The notes under the pieces: generated by a model
What the model saw: the letters and a program-made list of their open reading frames with translations, nothing else
Database searches by the model: none
Told to the model about the DNA's origin: nothing
Origin: Streptomyces taklimakanensis
GTDB lineage: Bacteria > Actinomycetota > Actinomycetes > Streptomycetales > Streptomycetaceae
DNA: 64,000 nucleotides
Reading direction: 5' to 3'
NCBI RefSeq assembly: GCF_009709575.1
Contig: NZ_WIXO01000001.1
Coordinates: 4,900,001-4,964,000, forward strand
In this document: piece after piece, positions 32,691 through 42,313 of the stretch
Position numbering within the stretch: position 1 is the first letter of the stretch
Layout: every line of letters begins with the position of its first letter
Program-made: the position numbers and the translations under genes

Positions 32691-35600
32691 ATGGCCCAGC
32701 AGCCCCTCCTCCGCGATGTCATCGACATCAAGGAGTCCATCTCCACCTCGGACTTCGTGCTGTCCCTCGCCGAGGCCACGACACCCGAGGGTGCTCAGCA
32801 CGCGCTCAAGGACTACGTCGTCACCGAGCGGCTGCTGGAGAACTTCGACGAGGCGCTGGCCCTCATCAAGTCCGCGCTGGACGGGCACCGCTCCAAGGCG
32901 GCGTACCTGCACGGCTCGTTCGGTTCCGGTAAGTCGCACTTCATGGCCGTGCTGTACGCGCTGCTCAGCGGTCACCAGGCCGCCCGCGCCCGCACCGAGT
33001 TCGACCCGGTGCTGACCAGGCACGAGTGGCTGCAGTCGGACGGCAAGAAGTTCCTGCTCGTGCCGTACCACATGCTCGGCGCGAAGGCCCTGGAGCAGCG
33101 CGTCCTCGGCGGGTACGTGCACCACGTCAAGAAGCTGCACCCGGACGCCCCGACCCCGCAGGTGTACCGGACCGACTCCCTCTTCGCCGACATCCGCGCG
33201 CTCCGCGCCAGCACAGGCGATGAGGCCGTCATCCGCGGCCTGGGTGGCAGCGACGCGGAGGATGACGACGAGGACGAGTGGGGCGAGGGCTTCGCCTGGA
33301 CCCCGCAGCTCCTGGACACCGCGCTCGCCGCCGAGGAGAGCCACGAGGCGGACGTCCCGCTCAACCTCCGCAACCCCTCCACCCCGGCCGAGCTGCGGGC
33401 CAAGCTGGTCAACGACGCCAGTACGAACCTCCTGCCCGGCTTCGCCAGGAACGCCGCCGAGGACGAGCACGGTTTCATCTCCCTGGACGCCGGTCTGTCG
33501 GTCATCGCCGAGCACGCCAAGTCGCTCGGCTACGACGGGCTGATCCTGTTCATGGACGAGCTGATCCTGTGGCTGGCCACCCTCATCCACGACCAGAAGT
33601 TCGTGGCGCGCGAGGCCAGCAAGATCACGAACTTCGTGGAGGGCGGCGACGCCCGCCGCGCCATCCCCGTCGTGTCGTTCATCGCCCGCCAGCGCGACCT
33701 GCGCGAACTGGTCGGCGAGGAGGTGTCCGGCGCGGCCGAGTCGTCCATCCAGGACACCCTGAACCTGGCCTCCGGCCGGTTCGACAAGATCACCCTGGAG
33801 GACCGCAACCTCCCGCAGATCGCCCACGCCCGCCTCCTCAAGCCCAGGGACGCCGAGGCGGAACGGCTCGTCGACGCGGCCTTCGAGCAGACCAAGCGGG
33901 TCGGCACCCAGGTCTGGGACACCCTCCTGGGCTCGGAGAAGGGCACCACCGGCGCGGACGCGGAGTCGTTCCGGCTGACGTACCCGTTCTCGCCGGCGTT
34001 CATGGACACCCTCGTCCACATATCCTCCGCGCTGCAGCGCTCCCGCACGGGTCTGAAGCTGATGGGCCAGCTCCTCGCCGACCACCGCAACGAGATACGC
34101 CTCGGGCAGCTCATCCCCGTCGGCGACCTCTACCCGGTGATCGCGCAAGGCGGCGACAAGCCGTTCACCGACAGCCTGAAGGTCGTCTTCGAGGCCGCCG
34201 ACAAGCTCTACCGGACCAAGCTGCGGCCCTACCTGCTCAGCTCGTACGACGTCACCGAGGACGACATCGAGCAGTACCGCAACCGGCCCGAGTCCATCAC
34301 CGACCCCAAGCGGCTGGGCGGCTGCCGCATGTTCGTCGGCGACAACCGGCTCGTGTGCACCCTGCTGCTGTCCGCGCTCGCGCCCAGCGTGCCCGCCCTG
34401 TCCGACCTGACCATCCGTCGGCTCGGCGCGCTCAACCACGGCTCGGTCCTCGCCCCCATTCCGGGCGCCGAGGTCGGCATCATCAAGAACAAGGTCGCCG
34501 AGTGGGCGGCCCGGTTCCCCGAGATCAAGGAGACCGGGACCGACGCCAACCCGGGCGTGCGGCTGGAGCTGTCCGGCGTCGACGTGGACTCCGTCATCGC
34601 CAACGCCCAGGTCAACGACAACCCCGGCAACCGCGTCGCGCTCGCCCGCCGTCTGCTCTCGAAGGAACTGGGCGTCGAGCACGGTCAGTTGAGCGACCAG
34701 CTCCACTTCACCTGGCGCGGCACCGCCCGCACCGCGGAGATCGTCTTCGGCAACGTCGCCGACGAGGACGAACTGCCCGACCACGACCTGATGCCGCAGG
34801 AGGAGGGCCGCTGGCGCATCGCCATAGACCTCCCCTTCGACGAGGGCGAGTGGGGCCCGGTCGAGGACGCCAACCGGATCCAGCGGCTGCGCGAGCGCCA
34901 ACAGGGCGAGCGGTCCCGCACCGTCGCCTGGCTGCCCGCCCACCTGTCCGCGCAGCGCTTCGCCGACTTCCGGCGCCTCGTCGTCATCGACAAGGCGCTC
35001 GCCGACGAGCACCGCTTCGACACCCAGTACGCCGGCCACCTCAACGCCGACAACCGCAGCCGCGCCAAGGGCCTCCTGGAGACCCAGCGCGAAGCTCTGC
35101 TCAAGCAGGTCAAGGGCGCCTTCAAGCAGGCGTACGGCCTCGCCCGGAAACAGGCCGCCGACGTCGTGCCCGACTTCGACGACCACCTCGTCGCGCTGCC
35201 CGACGTCGACGGCCTCACCCTGTCCTTCGGTCAGAGCCTGCGCGACGGCATCCGGCACATCGCGGGCACGCTGCTCGCCCACCAGTACCCGGCCCACCCC
35301 GACCTCGACCCCGGCGCCACCGGCACCGCCGTCAGGCCCGTCGACGCCAAGAAGGTGTTCACCCACGTCCGGGCCGCCGCCGAGGCCCGCGACGGGCGCA
35401 TCGAGGTCCCGGCCGCCGACCGCGGGCTCATGCAGCGCATCGCCGGGCCGCTGCGTCTCGGGCAGCAGAAGGAGGCGTACTTCGAGCTGTCCCGCTACTG
35501 GGCCGACCACTTCCGGCAGCTCGCCAGCTCCCAGGGCGTCACCGGAGACCTGTCCCTGATCACGCTCACCGACTGGACGGACAAGCCCGACCCGCGCGGC

Positions 35601-36581
35601 CTGCCCGACTTCCTCGCCCGGCTCGTCGTCGCCTCCTTCGCCGAGATGGACGACCGGGTGTGGGTGCGCGGCGGCACCGTCCTCGACCCCGCGCCCGAAC
35701 TGTCCGCGATCAAGGACCACGACGCGCTGCGCAGCCAGCCACTGCCCGCCGAGTCCGACTGGGACACCGCACGCCGGCGCTTCGAAGTGATCTTCGGGGA
35801 GAAGCCGCCCGCGCTGCGGCGCGGCCGGATGGTCAACCAGTTCGCCCGCCAGATCATCGACGTCGCCCGCGCCCACCGGGAGCACGCGGCCGACCTGGTG
35901 CACCAACTGGAGACCCACGCCTCCTTCCTCGGCCTCGACCAGACCGCCGACACCGGCCGACTCGCCCTCGCCCGCCGCTGTCTGCACCTGCTGGACGCGC
36001 TCACGGCGGAGGCCGGCAAGGGCGCGGCCGGGGCGAAGAAGACCGTGGAAGCCCTCGCCTCGTTCGACCTGGGCGAGACCAGCGCCGACCGGTACGGCAC
36101 GTCCATCGTGCAGGCCCGCGCCGTCGCGGAGGCCATCGCCTCCGCGCCCTGGGACACCCTGGAACTGGCCGCGGGACTCGGCCCCGAGGGCGAGGCGTTG
36201 CTCGACTCGCTGCGCGGCATCGCCCGCGACGACCAGCGCACCGCCGATCTGCGCGACGCCCTCATCCGCACCCAGCGCGAGGTCGTCGCCCTCATCAAGC
36301 GCAGCCAGGCCGCGGTCGCCCCGCAGCCCCCGCCCGCCAGGCCCCAGGACAGGGCCGACGACCAGCCCCTGAGCACCCCGTCCAGCGACCCGCGGATCCC
36401 GTACACCCAGACGCGGGAGACCCCCTCGCCCTCCCCGGCGAGCGGCGGCACGGCGCGGAAGTCCGGACGCCGCAGTACGACCGTGCGCCGGGCCGCCGCC
36501 GAACTCCAGGCGGAACTCTCCGAACTGGCGACCCGCCACCCCGACGCGACCATCGAGATCACCTGGCAGGTCGTCGAATGA
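32691..36581 (+). CDS. pglY: PglY, BREX type 2 ATPase (BrxC homologue)
   Basis: A 1296-aa P-loop ATPase. Walker A GSFGSGKS is at residues 75-82. A Walker-B-like LILFMDELILWL segment lies near 285, followed by ITNFVEGGDARRAIPVVSFI and a sensor-like QRDLRELVG. The remaining 900 residues are helical and charged, ending in a Pro-rich linker and a basic tail (KSGRRSTTVRRAAAELQAEL). In known type 2 BREX, PglY works with PglZ and its ATPase motif is needed for resistance. It overlaps pglZ by four bases (ATGA). Confidence 0.94.
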   Translation: MAQQPLLRDVIDIKESISTSDFVLSLAEATTPEGAQHALKDYVVTERLLENFDEALALIKSALDGHRSKAAYLHGSFGSGKSHFMAVLYALLSGHQAARARTEFDPVLTRHEWLQSDGKKFLLVPYHMLGAKALEQRVLGGYVHHVKKLHPDAPTPQVYRTDSLFADIRALRASTGDEAVIRGLGGSDAEDDDEDEWGEGFAWTPQLLDTALAAEESHEADVPLNLRNPSTPAELRAKLVNDASTNLLPGFARNAAEDEHGFISLDAGLSVIAEHAKSLGYDGLILFMDELILWLATLIHDQKFVAREASKITNFVEGGDARRAIPVVSFIARQRDLRELVGEEVSGAAESSIQDTLNLASGRFDKITLEDRNLPQIAHARLLKPRDAEAERLVDAAFEQTKRVGTQVWDTLLGSEKGTTGADAESFRLTYPFSPAFMDTLVHISSALQRSRTGLKLMGQLLADHRNEIRLGQLIPVGDLYPVIAQGGDKPFTDSLKVVFEAADKLYRTKLRPYLLSSYDVTEDDIEQYRNRPESITDPKRLGGCRMFVGDNRLVCTLLLSALAPSVPALSDLTIRRLGALNHGSVLAPIPGAEVGIIKNKVAEWAARFPEIKETGTDANPGVRLELSGVDVDSVIANAQVNDNPGNRVALARRLLSKELGVEHGQLSDQLHFTWRGTARTAEIVFGNVADEDELPDHDLMPQEEGRWRIAIDLPFDEGEWGPVEDANRIQRLRERQQGERSRTVAWLPAHLSAQRFADFRRLVVIDKALADEHRFDTQYAGHLNADNRSRAKGLLETQREALLKQVKGAFKQAYGLARKQAADVVPDFDDHLVALPDVDGLTLSFGQSLRDGIRHIAGTLLAHQYPAHPDLDPGATGTAVRPVDAKKVFTHVRAAAEARDGRIEVPAADRGLMQRIAGPLRLGQQKEAYFELSRYWADHFRQLASSQGVTGDLSLITLTDWTDKPDPRGLPDFLARLVVASFAEMDDRVWVRGGTVLDPAPELSAIKDHDALRSQPLPAESDWDTARRRFEVIFGEKPPALRRGRMVNQFARQIIDVARAHREHAADLVHQLETHASFLGLDQTADTGRLALARRCLHLLDALTAEAGKGAAGAKKTVEALASFDLGETSADRYGTSIVQARAVAEAIASAPWDTLELAAGLGPEGEALLDSLRGIARDDQRTADLRDALIRTQREVVALIKRSQAAVAPQPPPARPQDRADDQPLSTPSSDPRIPYTQTRETPSPSPASGGTARKSGRRSTTVRRAAAELQAELSELATRHPDATIEITWQVVE

Positions 36582-39505
36582 CGGACACCGCCACCGCCGC
36601 ACCGGGCGCGGTCCGGCTGAACACCGCGACCGTCACCCAGTACCTGTCCTCCCAGACGCACCTCGCCGCCTCCCTGACGGGAGACGGCGGGGGCAGGCGC
36701 CGGGTCGTGCTGCTGCGGTCCGCACCCCGGTGGGACGGCCCCGCCGAACCCGTCTGGGGCGAGGGCCGCACGGCCGGCGTCGCGGTGGCGCCGTCCCCGC
36801 TCGCCGTCCACGAACTCGTCCTCGACCACCTGGCGGGCCGCCGCCCCGGCCCCGCCGTGCTGGTCGTCCTCACCGACCGCGAGCAGCACGAACTCGACCC
36901 GGCGATCCTCGCCCGCGTCCACAAACTGCGCATCGACACGGTCGACAGCTGGGAGGTCGTGGGTGAGGCGTTCGGCGCCCGGCAGATCGACCCCCGGCTC
37001 AAGGACGTCAACTGGGCCGCCGAGGCTCTGCTCGACGCCACTCCGCCCGGCGGCTGGCCGTCCGTGCCCGGCGGCTGGCTGTCGAGGCAGTACGCCCTCA
37101 CCGCGCTCGCCCAGCGCCGCCTGCGCCTCGGCCGCCACGACACCGAGGGCGGCACCCACCGACCCGGCGACGACCGGCTCGACGCGCAGGCCCTGCTGCA
37201 CTGGTCGACCCGCCCCGGCGCCCCCGAACGGCTGCTGGGCCTGCGCGGCCCCGAACGCGCCGGACTGACCGCCTTCCTCGGCGAGGAAGACCAGGCGGGC
37301 CTCGCCGGACGCGCCCTGCTCGCCCTCGTCGACGCCGAACGCGGCGCGGACGCCGCCGCCTTCGGCCTGGTGTGCGCGGCCCTGTGGCAACACGCCGAGC
37401 CCGCCCCCGACACGTACCGGGCGCGGGGCCGCGCCGAGCGCTACTTCGGCGACCAACCCCCGGCGCTCGGCGACCAGCTCGACGCCCTGGTGACCGTCTT
37501 CGGCCGGGCCGCCGAGGAGTACGTCACCACACTGCTGGCGGCCGGACACCGCACCGGCGGCGCCGACGCCGACCGGGCCCGCGAGGCACGCCGCACCACC
37601 GGCACCGTGCTCGACCGGGCCGCCGCGCTGGCCCGCCAGTTCGGCGCCGAGCAGGCCGTCACGGCGAGCCCCGTCCTGCGCGGCGGACTGGAGGCCCGGT
37701 TCACTGCCGTCGGCCGGGCTCTCGCCGCCGGCGACCCGGCCGCGGTGGCGGACGCCGTACGGAAACTGGAGAGCCACCGGCTCGCCGCCGAACCGGAGGA
37801 GTCCGCCCGCGTCGAACGCGCCCGCATGGGGCAGCGCCTCGCCGGCTGGCTCGCCACCGACCCGGCCGCCGACACGCCCACCGTCGCCGACGCGATACAG
37901 CGGCACATCGCCGAGACCGGCTGGGCCGACCTCGCCCTGGAGCACATCGAGGCAGGTGGCGACCCGGACCCCGTCCTCAAGGCCGCCTACGACACCCTCG
38001 GCACCCGCGTCAGGGACCGGCGCCGACGGATCGACGCCTCCTTCGCCCGCTCCCTGGCGACCTGGACGAAGGCCGGCACCCAGCCCGGCTCCATGCTCAC
38101 CGTCGAGACCTTCCTCGACCGCGTGGTCGGACCGATCGTCCGGCGCGGTGAGGAACGGCGGGTGCTACTGCTCGTGCTCGACGGCATGAGCGCGGCCATC
38201 GCGAACGAACTCGGCGAGGAACTGCGCCGCTTCTGGGCGGAGTTCGATCCGCTGCCCGAGGGTGGCGCCCCGCACCGGCGGGCAATGGCCGCCGCCCTGC
38301 CCACCGTGACCTCCGTGTCCCGCACCTCGCTCCTCATGGGCACCCTGACGAAGGGCACCCAGGCCGACGAGAAGCGGCTCTTCCCCACACTGAAGCTGTG
38401 GGGCGGGGCCCCGGCCGCCGTGTTCCACAAGGACGACCTGCGCACCGAGACCGCGGGCGACACCTTCGGTCCGGCGCTCACGGAGGCCCTCAACGACGGC
38501 CGGACCCACGTCGCCGTCGTCCTCAACGCCATCGACGACCGGCTCGCCAGGGAGCAGAAGCTCGGCGACGGCGCCTGGCGGGTCGACGACGTGCCCGGAC
38601 TGCGCGACCTGCTGCGGGTGGCGGCGGCCCAGGGCATGGCCGTCCTCCTCACCAGCGACCACGGCCACGTCGTCGACCGGCACGGCACCAGGGTCGACCC
38701 CGCCGCCGCCCCCGCCTCCGCCCGCCACCGCCTGCCCGGCGGCGGACCGCTCGCCGAACGGGAGATCGCCCTCACCGGGCCGCGCGTGGTGTGGCCCGAG
38801 CCCGGCGCGTCCATCGTCGCCCTGTGGGACGCCGACTCCCGCTACACCGCCCTCAAGGCCGGCTACCACGGCGGGGCCTCCCTCGCCGAGTTCACCATCC
38901 CGGTCCTCGCCTTCCTGCCGTTCGGGGCGGAACCCCCCAGGGGCTGGCGGGAGCTGGGCGACCAGCGGCCGGTCTGGTGGGCACCGGAGGAGGCCGGGAG
39001 GACACCGCTGTCGAGTGGGCACACCGCCCAGCCGGCGGTCGGCGCGGCGACCCCTACCGCTCCCAGGAAGCCGGCGGGGAAGCCCCAGAGGAAGCAGGCG
39101 GAACTCGCGCGGACGCACGAAGCGCTCTTCGAGGTGGAGCCGGCCGCCGGGGGAGACGACGCCCTGCTCACGCCGACGGTCGTCTCACGGGCCGAGGCGC
39201 TCGTGAAGGCGCTGCTCGACTCGGAGACGTACCGGGCGCAGCTCGGCGGACTGGCCCGCAAGCCGCAACAGGAGCAGGTCCACAAGGCGCTCGCCGCGCT
39301 GCTCGACGCCGGCGGCACCCTGCCCGTCACCGCCCTCGCCCAGCGCGCGGGCATGCCCACCAGCCGGGGCGACGGTTTCGCCGCCGTCCTGCGGCAACTG
39401 CTCAACTACGACGGCGTGCAGGTCCTGGAGACCCTGCCGGACGGCCGCACCCTGCGGCTCCATGAGGCGCTGCTGCGCGAGCAGTTCGCTCTCGGAGCGG
39501 GCTGA
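36578..39505 (+). CDS. pglZ: PglZ, BREX alkaline-phosphatase-superfamily protein
   Basis: A 975-aa protein and the hallmark of BREX systems. The PglZ domain (about 520-800) carries metal-site motifs of the alkaline phosphatase superfamily: LLVLDGMS with Asp535, and TSDHGH with Asp694, His695 and His697. The C-terminal 150 residues include KPQQEQVHKALAALLDAGG and a winged-helix-like end. It is translationally coupled to pglY. A very strong hairpin terminator follows ten bases after the stop, closing this transcription unit. Confidence 0.94.
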   Translation: MTDTATAAPGAVRLNTATVTQYLSSQTHLAASLTGDGGGRRRVVLLRSAPRWDGPAEPVWGEGRTAGVAVAPSPLAVHELVLDHLAGRRPGPAVLVVLTDREQHELDPAILARVHKLRIDTVDSWEVVGEAFGARQIDPRLKDVNWAAEALLDATPPGGWPSVPGGWLSRQYALTALAQRRLRLGRHDTEGGTHRPGDDRLDAQALLHWSTRPGAPERLLGLRGPERAGLTAFLGEEDQAGLAGRALLALVDAERGADAAAFGLVCAALWQHAEPAPDTYRARGRAERYFGDQPPALGDQLDALVTVFGRAAEEYVTTLLAAGHRTGGADADRAREARRTTGTVLDRAAALARQFGAEQAVTASPVLRGGLEARFTAVGRALAAGDPAAVADAVRKLESHRLAAEPEESARVERARMGQRLAGWLATDPAADTPTVADAIQRHIAETGWADLALEHIEAGGDPDPVLKAAYDTLGTRVRDRRRRIDASFARSLATWTKAGTQPGSMLTVETFLDRVVGPIVRRGEERRVLLLVLDGMSAAIANELGEELRRFWAEFDPLPEGGAPHRRAMAAALPTVTSVSRTSLLMGTLTKGTQADEKRLFPTLKLWGGAPAAVFHKDDLRTETAGDTFGPALTEALNDGRTHVAVVLNAIDDRLAREQKLGDGAWRVDDVPGLRDLLRVAAAQGMAVLLTSDHGHVVDRHGTRVDPAAAPASARHRLPGGGPLAEREIALTGPRVVWPEPGASIVALWDADSRYTALKAGYHGGASLAEFTIPVLAFLPFGAEPPRGWRELGDQRPVWWAPEEAGRTPLSSGHTAQPAVGAATPTAPRKPAGKPQRKQAELARTHEALFEVEPAAGGDDALLTPTVVSRAEALVKALLDSETYRAQLGGLARKPQQEQVHKALAALLDAGGTLPVTALAQRAGMPTSRGDGFAAVLRQLLNYDGVQVLETLPDGRTLRLHEALLREQFALGAG

Positions 39506-39514
39506 CGACACGAC

Positions 39515-39550
39515 CCGGGGTGCCTCGGACCTTGGTCCGAGGCACCCCGG
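39515..39550. terminator. Strong bidirectional terminator
   Basis: A 17-bp perfect stem (39515-39531 with 39534-39550; CCGGGGTGCCTCGGACC on the left arm) with a two-base spacer lies between the convergent pglZ and DUF397 genes. Confidence 0.85.
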
Positions 39551-39561
39551 CTGGTCCGTCG

Positions 39562-39777
39562 TCAGACGGCGTTCTCCCGCGCGTAGGCGGTGAACGCGGC
39601 CCACTGCTCCCGGGGAAAGGCCGGCACCGCTTCCGCCTGTGCCTTCGAGTCCCGGACATGGACGGCGCCGGGCGCGAGGGCGACCTCCACGCAGTCGCCG
39701 CCCCCCGAGCCGCTGTGGCCGCTCTTGCGCCAACTCAGTTCGGCTTCACCGTTTCCGGGGCCCAGTTCAACGATCAT
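39562..39777 (-). CDS. DUF397 protein (orphaned)
   Basis: A 71-aa DUF397 protein: LSWRKSGHSGSGGGDCVEVA, VHVRDSKAQAEAVPAF, REQWAAFTAYARENAV. Its start overlaps the stop of a DUF5753 remnant (ATGA), so it has lost the regulator it was coupled to. It is intact but may not be expressed. Confidence 0.85.
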   Translation of the reverse strand: MIVELGPGNGEAELSWRKSGHSGSGGGDCVEVALAPGAVHVRDSKAQAEAVPAFPREQWAAFTAYARENAV

Positions 39778-39865
39778 GCTGCGGCCTCTCCTGCCAATCT
39801 CCGGGGCAAACGTGCGGACTCCTCAGGGCTCAGTGCCTGCGAGCGGGCTTGCCATACCGCAAGAT
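39774..39865 (-). pseudogene. XRE/DUF5753 regulator, last about 30 codons only
   Basis: Read on the minus strand, the codons give HLAVWQARSQALSPEES, then ARLPRRLAGEAAA and a stop that overlaps the DUF397 ATG. The motif QALSPEES is the usual DUF5753 C-terminus (compare QALTPSES in the intact copy). The HTH and most of DUF5753 have been deleted; a divergent ATPase scrap begins only about 100 bases away. Confidence 0.65.
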
Positions 39866-39966
39866 GCCGTACCGACCCATACCGACCCGTACCGCGGCCG
39901 TACCGCGCCACCGGGTAAGGCCGTCCGATCTGACTCGGACCGTCCGCGCGACGAGACGGTCATTCC

Positions 39967-40110
39967 ATGAAGTCGGTCGACACGCAGACCGGGACGCCCC
40001 CGGACATCCCACGGTTCACCATCAATCTCGGCAATACCGGACGCGGGGCGCGCCTCACCCGGCGTCTCGCGGTCCAGCAACCGGAGACTCGGAGAGTCCC
40101 GTACGGCAGC
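39967..40110 (+). pseudogene. RsbW-like ATP-binding protein, N-terminal remnant
   Basis: From ATG 39967 the codons give RFTINLGNTGRGARLTRRLA and then VPYGS, matching the first third of the ATPases at 16775 and 28340. After about 40110 the similarity ends, exactly where the 3' end of the large minus-strand gene begins. The N-box and G-box are gone. Confidence 0.65.
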
Positions 40111-40121
40111 TGGTCCGGTGC

Positions 40122-41891
40122 CTACTCTGCATCGCAGGTCATGGCATCGGACCCAGCCGGTCCTGTAGACCTCGTGCCAGTGCTTTCGCTCTTCTTGCCG
40201 ACCTCGACGGAAGCGTGGCGCCGCCGTTGAAGCGCATCGCGTTCAACGTCCGGGATCGCCATCGACTCGGCGAGCACGGCGGCGAGCGCGTCCACTTGAG
40301 TGTTGTCGATGTCGGCGCGGAAGAGCCACCGAACGTTTTCGTCGCGCGTGATGAGGTCGATCGCCGAACGTGTGCTTCCGTCCTGTGCGGTCGCTGCGCG
40401 GACGTATCGCACCCGGTCGATCGGGATGTCCTGGCGGATCTCGCCTTGTTCGAGGAAAGCGTTCGTCCTGGCCGTGATGATGCGGCGATCCGTGACGGCG
40501 ACCAGTGTCCTTGTCGCGGCCTTGTCCACCACCGCTGCCAGCTTCTCCCTCGCCCCACCGAGAATCGCAGAGACTGGGCCATGGGCATCGAGCTGTTCGG
40601 GGAAGCCGAGGACACGCAGGATTTCACCTCTCTCCAGGAACCACCGCAGGATGCGAAGGTACGGATCGAGATCCAGCGATTCGGGTGCGCAGACGACACC
40701 CGGAGTGCCGAGCGGAGGAACCGGCGGCCGGAGAGCATCGGCAAGAGGCTCGATCGCCTCCAGAAGACGGGCGGAGGTCTGGCGGGCCGCCTTCAGGTCC
40801 TTCCGTTTTCCCGTCAGTGGCCGTGCGTCGGGTCCGGGGAGCTCGGCGATGATTCGCAGCTCCCGCGTCAGCGCGTCGACGAGGCTCTTCGTCTCGGCGA
40901 GAGCGGAGTCGAGTTCCGTACGAGTGTCGCGCGCGATGACGTCGGCGAGCCGTGCCTCGGCAGCGTCTTCACGCCCAGCGACTCTGGCCTTTCCGGCACG
41001 AAGCGCCTGATACCCGGTCCATGCCTTGACGGAGGAGAGAAGGGCGTAGGCGTCGAAGACGATTGCCTCGGCATTCGTCCGAAGGTACTCGTGGCGGCTG
41101 CGTGTATCGGGTCGACCGATCTCCCCGACGTGGTCGCGGACGTTCCCCCGGTAGAGCTCAAGCTGCTTGAGCAGTGACGCCCCACTACCCGCGACGTCCT
41201 CCCACAAGGAGGTTGTGACCGATTCGATCTCTCGCGCCTGCTCGACTGCGCGGTCGATGTTGGCGACGAGCCCCGTCAGTTCGGCCCACTGCTCCTTGCG
41301 AATGGTGGTGAGCACCTGGCTTGTCAGTGCGACGTTGGTCCTGACAAGGCTCGTGACCTCACTGAGCTGCATCTGAAGGGCGACCATGGCCAGCGCCGGC
41401 CCGAGTGCGGCCGCGGTCTGCGCCGCGCTTACCGCGGTTACGGGGATGAAGCGAGCCTGACCGATGATGCGGCCTGGAAGCATCACTGCTCCGAGATTCG
41501 CACCGTCCTTGACTGCGAGTGTCGCGCCGGACTTCAACAGGGCCTGTGTCGTGTCGCTGATTCTGTAGAGGCCCTGCACGCCGGCGAAGGCGTTTCCGAG
41601 GTTGCCGGCCGCGGTCGCCGTGTCCCCGATCGAGGCGAGGACTGTGGAGATCTGCTTGCGGTCGGCGGTCGGCACGAGCCCGAAGTCGATCAGATCGGGC
41701 TTGAGTTCCGCCGGGACCTCGCCGAAGACGACGGCAACCCCCGGGAGCACCTCCGCCAGGATCGTCGATGCCGTCATCGAGTCGATGTCCGATTCGGGTG
41801 TCGGGTCGCCCACAACAGGTGAATCGGCGGTATCGCTCTGACCGTTCTCCACAGGATCGGCGGTTCCCATCGAGTCCGAAGGGTCCTGCAT
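40122..41891 (-). CDS. Large protein with C-terminal PH-like domain, function unknown
   Basis: A 589-aa protein. Residues 1-40 are acidic and disordered-looking. About 95-200 are rich in small hydrophobic residues (AVKDGANLGAVMLPGRIIG, TAVSAAQTAAALGPALAMVA) and could touch the membrane. Residues 200-420 are predicted mainly helical or coiled. The C-terminus, about 470-560, resembles a bacterial PH domain (TLVAVTDRRIITARTN, IPIDRVRYVRAATAQ, VRWLFRADIDNTQVDALAAV). ATG 41891 has GGGAGGAAG upstream; open frame further upstream is IS scrap. It lies antisense between pglZ and brxD, flanked by two gene scars, so it was probably inserted. I do not recognise a function. Confidence 0.8.
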   Translation of the reverse strand: MQDPSDSMGTADPVENGQSDTADSPVVGDPTPESDIDSMTASTILAEVLPGVAVVFGEVPAELKPDLIDFGLVPTADRKQISTVLASIGDTATAAGNLGNAFAGVQGLYRISDTTQALLKSGATLAVKDGANLGAVMLPGRIIGQARFIPVTAVSAAQTAAALGPALAMVALQMQLSEVTSLVRTNVALTSQVLTTIRKEQWAELTGLVANIDRAVEQAREIESVTTSLWEDVAGSGASLLKQLELYRGNVRDHVGEIGRPDTRSRHEYLRTNAEAIVFDAYALLSSVKAWTGYQALRAGKARVAGREDAAEARLADVIARDTRTELDSALAETKSLVDALTRELRIIAELPGPDARPLTGKRKDLKAARQTSARLLEAIEPLADALRPPVPPLGTPGVVCAPESLDLDPYLRILRWFLERGEILRVLGFPEQLDAHGPVSAILGGAREKLAAVVDKAATRTLVAVTDRRIITARTNAFLEQGEIRQDIPIDRVRYVRAATAQDGSTRSAIDLITRDENVRWLFRADIDNTQVDALAAVLAESMAIPDVERDALQRRRHASVEVGKKSESTGTRSTGPAGSDAMTCDAE

Positions 41892-41997
41892 GTGGCTTCC
41901 TCCCCGCGAGGGCGCGCAACGGCCAGACGTCGTCGGCGTTCGGTGTCGAAGTCTACGGCTCGAGCCCTGTGGTCCGGCGCGGATTCCCCACCCCCGG

Positions 41998-42066
41998 TCT
42001 GGGCTGGTCAGATGGAGGGTGGGGGTGGCTTGGACGAGGCTGGTGATCCGGGTGGCCCGGACGTCG
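41998..42066 (-). mobile_element. IS5-family transposase scrap
   Basis: The minus strand reads RATRITSLVQATPTLHLTS, the same C-terminal transposase motif as the remnant at 19605 (TTRITGLVQAVLTLHLAS). Only about 23 codons remain. It marks the right border of the insertion carrying the PH-like-domain gene. The following 250 bases to brxD hold no gene. Confidence 0.6.
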
Positions 42067-42313
42067 TGGACGGCGCCGGGCAGAGCCGGACACGTCGACG
42101 CCGGACGGGCGAACAAGCACATGGAACCTCTGAGGAGACGGTCCTCTGGGTCGAAAACCCGTTCACCAGGGCTTCACCACGTTGTCAGCCCTACTGCCGA
42201 GCCCGCGCGTCAGGTTGGAAAGGGTTCAAGGCGATCCCACACCGCAAGGAAGCCTGGACCCATTGGTACTCCACCGAGGTGTTGGCGTCCCGGGGAATGG
42301 AAGACTGGTCCCC

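Noticed and set aside
33278..36577. Extension of the pglZ frame upstream through pglY
   Set aside because: The frame is open but the sequence before 36578 is low-complexity Arg/Pro-rich. The ATGA overlap gives a clear pglZ start.
32199..36602. A 1467-codon minus-strand open frame opposite pglY
   Set aside because: It is a shadow of pglY. It has no ribosome binding site and its sequence lacks any domain.
40122..42122. Longer 666-aa version of the PH-like-domain protein
   Set aside because: The first 77 codons come from an IS transposase scrap and intergenic DNA. ATG 41891 has an excellent ribosome binding site.
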